A DNA stretch of 64,000 nt from assembly GCA_030745875.1 (NCBI GenBank), contig JASLNT010000083.1, positions 1-64,000 of the forward strand, written 5' to 3'. This document shows, piece by piece, positions 50,879 to 58,589 of the stretch. Origin of the DNA: Phycisphaerae bacterium (GTDB taxonomy: Bacteria; Planctomycetota; Phycisphaerae; SM23-33). Every line of letters begins with the position of its first letter. The first letter of the stretch is position 1. Made by a program: the position numbers and the translations under genes. The notes beneath the pieces were generated by a model. The model made no database searches, was not told the DNA's origin, and saw only the letters and a program-made list of their open reading frames with translations.

Positions 50879-52042
50879 CTATTTTCGCCCAAAGGCGTAG
50901 ATGTATCCGTCCTGGCAGCCGATTACAAATTTACCGTCCGCGACAGCCGGACACGACGTGATCGCCTCGCCGATTCTGTAACGCCACAACTCCTTGCCTT
51001 CCGCCAGAGATAGAATGTACAGGCGTCCGTCTTCGCTGGCGGCCAGAACCTTGGCTCCGCATATTACAGGAGAACTGTCGACCTGGTCCTTCGTACGGAA
51101 CCGCCATTTCGTCTTGCCGGTCTTGCGGTCAATACAATGCACTCGTTTGTCGCGTCCTCCGACTACTACGTATTTCGCTCCCACCGCAGGTGACGCGAAG
51201 AAGGGTTGTTCGCCCGCTCCATACTTCCAGAGCGTCTTACCGCGTTTGAGATCCACCTTCAGCAGTTCACCGTCGTAGTGCCCCACGAACGCTTCGCCGC
51301 CGGCCAGTGCAGCCGATGAGGCGATATACGAGCCGATTTCGATCTTCTTGACCGCCTTGCCTGTGGCGGTTGAAACCACGTGCAGTATCCCGTCGCAGCC
51401 GCCGAACACCACCTTTCCGTCGGCCACGGCGGGGGCTCCGTTGATGAAATACTCGGTTTCGTAAGTCCAGCACTTCTTGCCCGTCTTCGCGTCGACACAG
51501 TGGAGGAAATTGTCGTAACTGCCCACGAGTATTCGCAGACTGTCGCCTTCACGCGAATAGTTGGCCGATCCGAGTATTCGGTCGTCGGCTTTGTACTTCC
51601 AGAGCTGTTTGCCCGTCTCAGCCGACAGGCAGTGCAGATCGCCATTGTCCGTGCCGACGATGACCATACCGTCGATCGCCAGCGGCGGGGCGCTTACGGG
51701 TTCATCGGCCTTGAAAGACCATATCTTCTTACCATCGGCGAGGGACAGTGCGTAGAGATTCTCATCATCGCTGCCGACGAATACCCTCTGCTTGCTGATG
51801 ACAGGCGATGACACGACCGCATCTCCTGTCTTGAACCGCCACAGCAACGAAGGCTTATCGGGCAGTTTGCCTGCTGCGATGCCGGTAAGAGAGGGCTGAC
51901 CGCGGAATATCGTCCAGTCACCCGCCGGGCCGGAGGTCGGTTGCGAAATGGCGGCCGGCTTGGCTGGGGGCGTAGGAGCTGCGTGTATCCAAACGCATAC
52001 CGCCGCAACAAACAGCATCGCAAGCACTATAGTGTAACGCAT
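50879..52042 (-). CDS. secreted PQQ-like beta-propeller protein, first gene of the redox operon
   Basis: A 387-aa exported protein. From ATG 52042, with GAGG 9 nt upstream, the first 21 residues form a Sec signal (MRYTIVLAMLFVAAVCVW then HAA), followed by a Pro/Ala-rich linker. The propeller opens DWTIFRGQPSLTGIAAGKLP and has very regular blades: ALSLADGKKIWSF, CLSAETGKQLWKY, CVDAKTGKKCWTY, VVSTATGKAVKKIE, KVDLKRGKTLWKY, CIDRKTGKTKWRF, ILSLAEGKELWRY. BamB-like scaffolding or quinoprotein-like activity are both possible. It lies 16 nt before the ABC ATPase gene. Confidence 0.88.
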   Translation of the reverse strand: MRYTIVLAMLFVAAVCVWIHAAPTPPAKPAAISQPTSGPAGDWTIFRGQPSLTGIAAGKLPDKPSLLWRFKTGDAVVSSPVISKQRVFVGSDDENLYALSLADGKKIWSFKADEPVSAPPLAIDGMVIVGTDNGDLHCLSAETGKQLWKYKADDRILGSANYSREGDSLRILVGSYDNFLHCVDAKTGKKCWTYETEYFINGAPAVADGKVVFGGCDGILHVVSTATGKAVKKIEIGSYIASSAALAGGEAFVGHYDGELLKVDLKRGKTLWKYGAGEQPFFASPAVGAKYVVVGGRDKRVHCIDRKTGKTKWRFRTKDQVDSSPVICGAKVLAASEDGRLYILSLAEGKELWRYRIGEAITSCPAVADGKFVIGCQDGYIYAFGRK

Positions 52043-52061
52043 ATCTATTATCCTCACTCAC

Positions 52062-52067
52062 ATCATA
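52062..52067 (-). promoter_or_regulatory. -10 box for the redox operon
   Basis: On the - strand TATGAT precedes the first propeller ATG by about 20 nt. The -35 position, 17 nt upstream (52085-52090), reads TTTAGG, a poor match lying inside an inverted repeat, which suggests an activated promoter. Confidence 0.35.
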
Positions 52068-52074
52068 CTCGGGC

Positions 52075-52099
52075 CAATTGCTTGCCTAAAGAGCAATTG
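52075..52099. promoter_or_regulatory. inverted repeat in the divergent region, candidate operator
   Basis: Perfect 8-bp arms CAATTGCT (52075-52082) and AGCAATTG (52092-52099), 9 bp apart. It overlaps the -35 regions of the redox operon (-) and of the hydrolase gene (+, TTGCCT at 52082-52087 and CATAAT at 52104-52109). No regulator gene is nearby. Confidence 0.45.
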
Positions 52100-52161
52100 T
52101 CGTCATAATGGAGAAAAGCGAGCCGGTGGCGAATTTGGCGCCTTCTATTAAGGAGAACGTA

Positions 52162-53595
52162 ATGCAGGCCAACAGAATGCACCGTTTGGTGATAGTTTCG
52201 GCGATTTTGCTGGGTTTTTCAACCGGTCCGACCATTGCGGCTCCCGCCGGGCGGGTAGAAAGAGACTCTCTCCCGCAAGTGCTGATCATTGGGGATTCGA
52301 TATCGATTGGTTACATGAAGGCCTTGTCGGAATTGCTGAAGGACAAAGCGATAGTCCGCCATAATCCCGGCAACGCCGGACACACCGGTATGGGCCTGTC
52401 GAATATCAAGCGGTACATCGGCAAGACCAAGTGGGATGTTATCCACTTTAACTGGGGACTGTGGGATCTGTGCTACCGAAACTCGAAATCGAAGAACCAA
52501 GGCCGTCGCGACAAGGTCAACGGCAAGCTCACGCACACGCTCGAGCAGTACCAAGCCAATCTTCACAAGCTCGTGAAGGAACTGAAAACCACCGACGCCA
52601 AACTGATCTGGGCGTCGACTACACCTGTGCCTGACGGAGAGGCCGGGCGCGTCAAGGGCGACGAACTGAAGTACAACGCTGTTGCAGCAAAGATAATGGC
52701 TGAAAACAAGATCGCGATCAACGATCTGCACGCCCATATGACGAGACGATTGGAGGACTTCGAAAAGAAGGGCAACGTGCATTTTGATGCGGCTGGTTCG
52801 AAGCACCTTGCAGAGAAAGTCGCCGCGGAGATACTGAAAGTTCTCCCCGCCAAGGCCGACTCAAGACAGGGCGTTTCGACTTTTCCGGGCAAGATTGGCA
52901 AGTGGAACGGTTTTACGATACATGATTTCAGGCTCGACGGGCGCGGATGCCGCCTAGTTGTTCCCGACAAACCTGCTCCCGCTCGCCCGTGGATATGGCG
53001 GGCGAGGTTCTTCGGACACGAGCCGCAGACCGACATTGCACTTCTGAAGAAGGGTTTTCACGTTGCCTACATAGGCGTTGGCGGTCTGTACGGAGCTCCT
53101 CCGGCGGTCAAAGTCTGGGACGGGTTCCACAAGTATCTCACAACCAAACACAAGCTTGCGGCCAAACCCGCGTTGGAGGGCATGTCGCGAGGCGGACTGA
53201 TTATTTACAATTGGGCGGCGAAGAATCCTGACAAGGTCTCGTGCATTTACGGAGACGCACCGGTGTGCGACATTCGAAGCTGGCCGGGCAAGAAGGGGGT
53301 CGGATGCATGAAGGTGTACGGCATCACTGTTGAGCAATTGGACGACTTCAAAGAGAATCCGATAGATCACCTCGCCCCAATGGCCAAAGCGAAGGTGCCG
53401 CTGCTCATAGTTGCAGGCGATGCTGACCGGGTGGTGCCCATCAAGGAAAACGCCCTGGTCATGAAGGAACGCTACGAGAAACTCGGCGGTCCGATCAAGT
53501 TAATCGTCAAGAAAGGCGTCGACCATCATCCCCACAGCCTTAAAGACCCTACGCCTATAGTTGAATTCATTCTGAAGCATACACCGCTTAAGTAG
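52162..53595 (+). CDS. secreted SGNH esterase fused to alpha/beta hydrolase
   Basis: A 477-aa two-domain hydrolase. ATG 52162 has AAGGAG well placed, and a signal peptide follows (hydrophobic core then TIAAPAG). Residues 36-230 are an SGNH/GDSL esterase: nucleophile Ser46 in GDSISIG, the Asn block FNWGLWD near 97-103, and His207 in NVHFDAAG as the likely catalytic histidine. Residues 245-477 are an alpha/beta hydrolase: nucleophile Ser342 in EGMSRGG, Asp420 or Asp422 in VAGDADRVVP and a His in GVDHHPHS. Deacetylation of polysaccharide or xylan-like substrates is plausible beside the convergent sulfatase. Stop codons are only 9 nt apart. Confidence 0.88.
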   Translation: MQANRMHRLVIVSAILLGFSTGPTIAAPAGRVERDSLPQVLIIGDSISIGYMKALSELLKDKAIVRHNPGNAGHTGMGLSNIKRYIGKTKWDVIHFNWGLWDLCYRNSKSKNQGRRDKVNGKLTHTLEQYQANLHKLVKELKTTDAKLIWASTTPVPDGEAGRVKGDELKYNAVAAKIMAENKIAINDLHAHMTRRLEDFEKKGNVHFDAAGSKHLAEKVAAEILKVLPAKADSRQGVSTFPGKIGKWNGFTIHDFRLDGRGCRLVVPDKPAPARPWIWRARFFGHEPQTDIALLKKGFHVAYIGVGGLYGAPPAVKVWDGFHKYLTTKHKLAAKPALEGMSRGGLIIYNWAAKNPDKVSCIYGDAPVCDIRSWPGKKGVGCMKVYGITVEQLDDFKENPIDHLAPMAKAKVPLLIVAGDADRVVPIKENALVMKERYEKLGGPIKLIVKKGVDHHPHSLKDPTPIVEFILKHTPLK

Positions 53596-53604
53596 ACAGG
53601 CCGC

Positions 53605-55083
53605 CTACTCTTCGTAGAACCTGTAGTTCTTGTGGTTGTGCAGATGCTTCTTCACCGCGTCGGGCTCCCTGTATGCGTCCAGCCAGCGCTTGCCCTTTTT
53701 GGTCTTGAAGTGCGGATGGTTCTCGAGCAGGGCGGGGTACTTGCTGAGTATTGCGGCAAACTCTTTGCGGGCTTTGGCGTGTTCGGGTGAATTGCTCACC
53801 AGCTTGTAACCCTTGCCGAAGCGATTGTCGCCGCAGAAATAGAATCTCCCCTGAGGCATCGACAGGATGGGATTGACAACTTCCAGCATGTATTGTTTGG
53901 TTCGTACGAGTTGGGTCGCGGCAATGCAGCTGTATATCCAATCACGATGGGTCTCGCTCACGCCGGTGAGGAACGGTTTGAGACTCTTACCGTCGATGTG
54001 GTATTTCTCCGGAAGGGTCGCCCCCGCGTAATCGCAAAATGTCGGGAGGAGATCGGAAAAGTCCATCAATTCATCGGTGGCTCCACGTTTCTTGACGCCC
54101 GGTCCGCACACTACAAACGGTACGTGGCAGCCTCGTTCCACGCCACGCGATTTGGCGGTGACGGCCGTACCGTTGTCGCCGCAGAATATGATGAGCGTTC
54201 GATCGGCCAGACCCAGATCGGTCACCTTCTTGATAATTCGCCCGACCAGAAGATCGATGTACTCGTTAAGTGCTACGAAACGTGCGTCGGCTTCTTCGGC
54301 TGTGGCGGGCTTGCCCATCTCACCGACTCTTCCTCGCAACGGCGTGGTCGTGACGCCGTCGCGCGTTCCATGAGGAGCCACCATCGGGTAGTACGCCAGA
54401 AACGGTTTGTCTTTGCTGCGTTCGATGAAGTCGCAAATGAAGTTGGTGAAGATGTCAGGCCCGAAATCATTAGCTCCGGTCTTCACGAGTTTGTGATTCT
54501 GAACGATCGAAGGCTGCCAGAAGCGAGGATGATCTCCATCACCATTGTACATTGCCTTGTATTTGGACTTGCCGGGCAGTTTGTCAATTTCCCTGGATCC
54601 CTCCCAGAGACAGTACTCGTCGAATCCTCCGTGTTTGGAATACGGCATGTTCGCCCCGCAATGCCATTTGCCCGCGATGGCGGTTGCGTATCCGGCGTCC
54701 TTGAGTAGTCTTCCGAAGCTCAGATTCTGTTCGAGCAGTCGGCGACTCTTGCCGAGCCATAATCCGTTGTGATAAACTCCCGATGTGTTGCCGTACCGTC
54801 CGGTCATCACTAATGCTCGAGACGGCGCGCAAATCGCCGACGCCCATGCCGTGCGGAACATAACCCCGTCGGTCGCTATGCGATTGATGTTTGGGGTGCG
54901 TGTCTTCCGCAGTCCGTAACAGCTGAACATCTCAGGACTGACGTCGTCGGCCATGATGAATACGATATTCATCTTTCTGTTGGTCGGAGATACTGTCTTT
55001 CGCGGCTTGCCGAGCAGAGCCTTTGGAAGCAATGCGGCGGTTCCGGCGAACCCGATTGTCCTGAGGAAGTTACGTCTATTCAT
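53605..55083 (-). CDS. Tat-exported sulfatase
   Basis: A 492-aa type I sulfatase with a Tat signal (MNRRNFLRTIGFAGTAALLP). Metal ligands are in NIVFIMADDVSP (39-50). The active site CAPSR (85-89) places Cys85 as the formylglycine precursor, followed by ALVMTGRY as expected, and GKWHCG carries a conserved active-site Lys-x-His. IIFCGDNGTAV supplies the late metal Asp-Asn. Length is normal and there is no HEAT tail, unlike the 14.3-kb sulfatase. GAGG lies 9 nt before the ATG. Confidence 0.95.
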   Translation of the reverse strand: MNRRNFLRTIGFAGTAALLPKALLGKPRKTVSPTNRKMNIVFIMADDVSPEMFSCYGLRKTRTPNINRIATDGVMFRTAWASAICAPSRALVMTGRYGNTSGVYHNGLWLGKSRRLLEQNLSFGRLLKDAGYATAIAGKWHCGANMPYSKHGGFDEYCLWEGSREIDKLPGKSKYKAMYNGDGDHPRFWQPSIVQNHKLVKTGANDFGPDIFTNFICDFIERSKDKPFLAYYPMVAPHGTRDGVTTTPLRGRVGEMGKPATAEEADARFVALNEYIDLLVGRIIKKVTDLGLADRTLIIFCGDNGTAVTAKSRGVERGCHVPFVVCGPGVKKRGATDELMDFSDLLPTFCDYAGATLPEKYHIDGKSLKPFLTGVSETHRDWIYSCIAATQLVRTKQYMLEVVNPILSMPQGRFYFCGDNRFGKGYKLVSNSPEHAKARKEFAAILSKYPALLENHPHFKTKKGKRWLDAYREPDAVKKHLHNHKNYRFYEE

Positions 55084-55200
55084 GCCTGATGACCTCGCGG
55101 TGGTTGTCAGACTATATAATACTCGCTTGAGTGCGAAGATGAAACGATCAAGACATCCGACTGGATGTTCTATCCCCCGATGTTAAGGCTGAGCGTGGGG

Positions 55201-55617
55201 CTAGAGCCCGTTGTGTCCGGCGGTATTGGGAGTAATCACCCCTGTTGCTGCGTTGTAAGCCCATCCTTCTCCGGCAGCTCCGGTCGTTTTGACGGCTTCG
55301 GTGAGATCATCAACAAATGGATTTGCCGGAAATATGTGTAAATACGGGCCAAATGAGCCCGAGGGGTTGAGCGTACCGTCAGCATCCGTTCTCTGGGTTA
55401 ACTGCTTATTGGGGTTTGTGGGATACGTTTCATTGTGATGCATCTTGTATAATTCCAATTGTGCGCGGATCGACTGCAGATTCGACAGTAGATTGGACAT
55501 CTTCGATTCTTCTGCGGCGTTGGTGAACTGGGGTATCACAATAGCAGCCAAGAGGCCAAGAATGACCACTACGATAAGGATTTCAACCAGTGTAAACGCT
55601 GTCTTACTGCAACTCAT
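55201..55617 (-). CDS. type II secretion/type IV pilin-like pseudopilin (GspG-like)
   Basis: A 138-aa prepilin-like protein. Leader MSCSKTA is followed by FTLVEILIVVVILGLLAAI, the class III prepilin signature with Glu at mature position 5. The cleavage residue is Ala7 in place of the usual Gly. After the helix, IRAQLELYKMHHNETYP matches the GspG core, and the Gly/Asn-rich end (WAYNAATGVITPN) is typical of planctomycete members. GGAGG lies 7 nt before the ATG. No other secretion gene is in the window. Confidence 0.9.
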   Translation of the reverse strand: MSCSKTAFTLVEILIVVVILGLLAAIVIPQFTNAAEESKMSNLLSNLQSIRAQLELYKMHHNETYPTNPNKQLTQRTDADGTLNPSGSFGPYLHIFPANPFVDDLTEAVKTTGAAGEGWAYNAATGVITPNTAGHNGL

Positions 55618-55810
55618 TAGGCGTCCTCCGCTTGCTTCGACACGGCCTGTAATGCTTGTTCACTCCTGCTTTCATGCCCTGCGTCGACCCTGATATAGGC
55701 TTTATCGGCAAAAAAACGGGCCGGTGGAATTAGACAGTAAGATTTTTCCGAGTTTTTCAGTCGTTGATATTCTCAGATTTGGACAAGCGATGGCGCGAAC
55801 GAATGCAGAA

Positions 55811-55834
55811 CCGGGCGCGAAAAGTCGCGCCCGG
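55811..55834 (-). terminator. hairpin after the Gfo/Idh operon
   Basis: Perfect 10-bp arms CCGGGCGCGA and TCGCGCCCGG with an AAAG loop, about 48 nt past the oxidoreductase stop on the - strand. Only a weak T-rich stretch (TTCTGCATTCGTT) follows. The remaining 55618-55881 stretch holds the pseudopilin upstream region and nothing else I can assign. Confidence 0.5.
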
Positions 55835-55881
55835 CCGGGATTGCAGACTAACTTGGTTGAAAATGACGTGGATCTGGAGAT

Positions 55882-57189
55882 CTAGAGCGTCCAGGGCGAT
55901 CGCATCGATCGTGACCTCAGGCGGTTAGCCTGGGAGTCGTCGATGAATTCCTCTTTGTCCGGATTCCAGCGAACTTTGCGCCCCAGGTCCATTGCGATAT
56001 TGCCTAAGTGGGCTAGGCAGCAGCATCTATGACCGATTTCGGCCGGGAAGTACGGATCTTTGCGAGTACGGACACAGTCAAGGAAGTTTCGCTGCTCTCC
56101 GTTGCCTTTGAACAGGTGGATCTCATCCGGTCCTATTATGCTGTTTGCGATCTTTGGCGAACTGGCTTTGAGTGGTCCGCGCCATCCGCGGTTTTCGACC
56201 CACCCTTCAGTTCCCTCAAATCTCAGATTCACGCCTCCGGAATCGACTATCATTCGCACTCCGTTAGCGTAGAGGTATTCGATGTGGTAGGTGTGGGCGG
56301 TGTCGTACAGCCCGTCTTTGTGGGCCAATCCGTGACCTTCGATTTCGATCGGACCTGTGTGTTCAGTGTCGTTGGCCCATTGTGCGGTGTCGAACAGGTG
56401 GGCTCCCCAGTCGGCGAGCTGTCCGCCGGAGTAGTCGCGAATCCAGCGGAAATGGTAGTGGCATCGGTCTTTGGTGTAGGGAGCCCACGGCGCCGGTCCC
56501 AGCCACATGTTGTAATCGAATCCTTCGGGCACAGGTTGAGGCGCGGCGTGCCCCTTGTTTCCCGGGCCTGAAGGCAGCGAGACCCGAATTGTATGCAGCT
56601 TTCCGATACGTCCGTTGCGGACGAGTTCGGCCATTCGATGGTAAACACCTATCGAGCGGTCCTCGGTGGACAGCTGGAATACCGTTCCATAGCGTTTTAC
56701 GGTATCAGCGATGGCGCGACCTTCTTCAATGGTGATCGTTGGTTTTTCGCATTCGATGTCTTTTCCGGCGCGTGCCGCCGCCACCGCCATTGGAGCGTGC
56801 CAGTGGTCCGGCGTCGAGATCATCACCGCGTCGATGTCGTCGCGTGCGATAACCTCTCTCCAGTCGCCTGTGAGGGCGCAGCCCTTGAAGCCGCTGCCAT
56901 ACACCCTTTTGACCAGGTTATCGGCATTGATCATTCGGGGTTTGTCAACGTCGCACAGGACTACGGCCTGTGAGTCGCGAAGGCGGAGGAAGCTCTGAAG
57001 GTTCATCCCCACGCCGTGGCTGCCCGTACCGATGAATCCCATCGCTATTCTCTCGCTGGCTGCGGTGGCGCCGTCTTTGCCCAGAGCTGCTGACGGTACG
57101 TAGCTGGGCAGTGTAATGGCGGCTCCAGCGGCTGCGACGCCCTTTAGAAACCCTCGGCGAGTAACGGATGCGGTATTTACCCTAGCCAT
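55882..57189 (-). CDS. Tat-exported Gfo/Idh/MocA family oxidoreductase
   Basis: A 435-aa exported oxidoreductase. Tat signal VTRRGFLKGVAAAGA (9-23). Rossmann motif GFIGTGSHGVG (51-61); EKP at 148-150, here followed by TITIEEGR. STPDHWHAPMA is the cofactor/substrate segment shared with the next gene. The C-terminal DYSGGQLADWGAHLFD and final RSRSMRSPWTL are characteristic of the exported planctomycete subgroup. AAGGA precedes the ATG. It is 37 nt after a close paralog; the pair probably arose by duplication and oxidises or epimerises sugars from glycan breakdown. Confidence 0.93.
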   Translation of the reverse strand: MARVNTASVTRRGFLKGVAAAGAAITLPSYVPSAALGKDGATAASERIAMGFIGTGSHGVGMNLQSFLRLRDSQAVVLCDVDKPRMINADNLVKRVYGSGFKGCALTGDWREVIARDDIDAVMISTPDHWHAPMAVAAARAGKDIECEKPTITIEEGRAIADTVKRYGTVFQLSTEDRSIGVYHRMAELVRNGRIGKLHTIRVSLPSGPGNKGHAAPQPVPEGFDYNMWLGPAPWAPYTKDRCHYHFRWIRDYSGGQLADWGAHLFDTAQWANDTEHTGPIEIEGHGLAHKDGLYDTAHTYHIEYLYANGVRMIVDSGGVNLRFEGTEGWVENRGWRGPLKASSPKIANSIIGPDEIHLFKGNGEQRNFLDCVRTRKDPYFPAEIGHRCCCLAHLGNIAMDLGRKVRWNPDKEEFIDDSQANRLRSRSMRSPWTL

Positions 57190-57226
57190 GATGAATCCTT
57201 TTGCTATGATTATGCTTTGTTTTTCG

Positions 57227-58561
57227 TCAGATATTCCACGGCGCCCTATGGGCGCGAGACAACATCTGGTTGGCCTCGTCGTCGTTAGTGAAACGCTCAG
57301 TCCCCGGGTCCCATTTCAACTTACGCCCGAGAATCATCGCAATATTGCTCAGCAGGCAGACTGTGGTGGAACTGTGAGCTGCATGAATGGGCGATACCGT
57401 TTCACCTCGAGACCGCACGCACTCGACAAAGTTCCTGTCGTCGTTGGACGCTTCGTAGAGATGGATTTCATTCGGGCCGATGACGGACTTCAGCAGTGAT
57501 TTGTCGCCCGCGTCGAGACCCTTGAATCTGCTTGCGAATATCCACCCGTCCGAGCCTTCAAAGCGAATGCCTTCCGCCCCCAACTTCCACTGACTGCTGT
57601 CGATGAAACGCACTTTCACGTCGTCGGCGTATCGCATCGAGACGTTCCACTTCAGCGGCGTGTCGTGCGGACCTTCAGTAGCGTAGACGCCTACGCCTTC
57701 GATCTCGAGCGGACCGGTGCGGTCGGCGTCCATCGCCCAGTGGGCTATGTCCATCGGGTGGATGCCCCAACCTGCGACGAAACCGCTGGCCGCGTAATCG
57801 GAAATGAACCAGTGCCCGTTGCCCAGACACGGGCCGGGCGTAAACGGAACTTTCGGAGCCGGTCCCAACCAGAAATCGTAATCCAGGTGATCCGGCGCCG
57901 AGGTCGGTTGGACAGGCCTAGCCGCTCGCCCGCCTGGAGCGCCGACGCTTACAGTATGGAGCCTCCCGATTCGCCCGTTTCGAACCAATTCGCAGGCGTA
58001 CCGCAAATGCGCCATCGCACGCTGTTCCGTACCGTGCTGGAAGACCGCCGAATATCGCTGGACGATGTCTTTGAGGGCTCGGCTTTCGCCTATGCTGATG
58101 GCCAGGGGCTTCTCGACATAGATGTCCTTGCCGGATCTGACCGCCGCCATGGCGATCGGAACGTGCCAGTGGTCCGGTGTGGCGACCATTACCGCGTCAA
58201 TATCGTTGCGCAAGATTACTTTGCGGAAGTCATTGTAGGCGTCGCAGCCCTTGTAGTCGCTTTTTGGGCGAGTCTTGGCGTAGTAACTGTTTACTGTGCT
58301 TTGGGCTCGCTTGCGTCTCTGGGCGTTTACGTCGCAAACCGCGACGACCTGTCCGGCGTTCGTTCGCAGCAGGCCGTTGGTGTCGAGCATTCCCCGCCCG
58401 CCGACTCCGATACACCCGAGGGTGACTCGCTCCGACGGCGCCACAGTCCCGTTCTTGCCCAGGGCCTGCGACGGTATGTAGGCCGGTAAGGAGATAACCG
58501 CCCCCGTCGCTGCGAGGTTTTTGAGGAACGTTCGACGACAGGTTGTGTGTTTTCTTAACAT
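57227..58561 (-). CDS. Tat-exported Gfo/Idh/MocA family oxidoreductase
   Basis: A 444-aa paralog of the following gene. Tat signal CRRTFLKNLAATGAV (8-22). Rossmann motif CIGVGGRGMLD (50-60), ATPDHWHVPIA (127-137) and EKP at 150-152 followed by LAIS. DYAASGFVAGWGIHPMD and the final SRAHRAPWNI match the exported subgroup. It lies 28 nt after the UroD-family gene, so the three may be one transcript. Substrate is unknown. Confidence 0.93.
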   Translation of the reverse strand: MLRKHTTCRRTFLKNLAATGAVISLPAYIPSQALGKNGTVAPSERVTLGCIGVGGRGMLDTNGLLRTNAGQVVAVCDVNAQRRKRAQSTVNSYYAKTRPKSDYKGCDAYNDFRKVILRNDIDAVMVATPDHWHVPIAMAAVRSGKDIYVEKPLAISIGESRALKDIVQRYSAVFQHGTEQRAMAHLRYACELVRNGRIGRLHTVSVGAPGGRAARPVQPTSAPDHLDYDFWLGPAPKVPFTPGPCLGNGHWFISDYAASGFVAGWGIHPMDIAHWAMDADRTGPLEIEGVGVYATEGPHDTPLKWNVSMRYADDVKVRFIDSSQWKLGAEGIRFEGSDGWIFASRFKGLDAGDKSLLKSVIGPNEIHLYEASNDDRNFVECVRSRGETVSPIHAAHSSTTVCLLSNIAMILGRKLKWDPGTERFTNDDEANQMLSRAHRAPWNI

Positions 58562-58589
58562 GTTCTCGCCAGTTCTATCGGCAATTCGC

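Noticed and set aside
55882..58561. Tandem Gfo/Idh genes as one gene split by a frameshift
   Set aside because: Each has its own Tat signal, Rossmann motif, EKP motif and complete C terminus, so they are separate paralogs.
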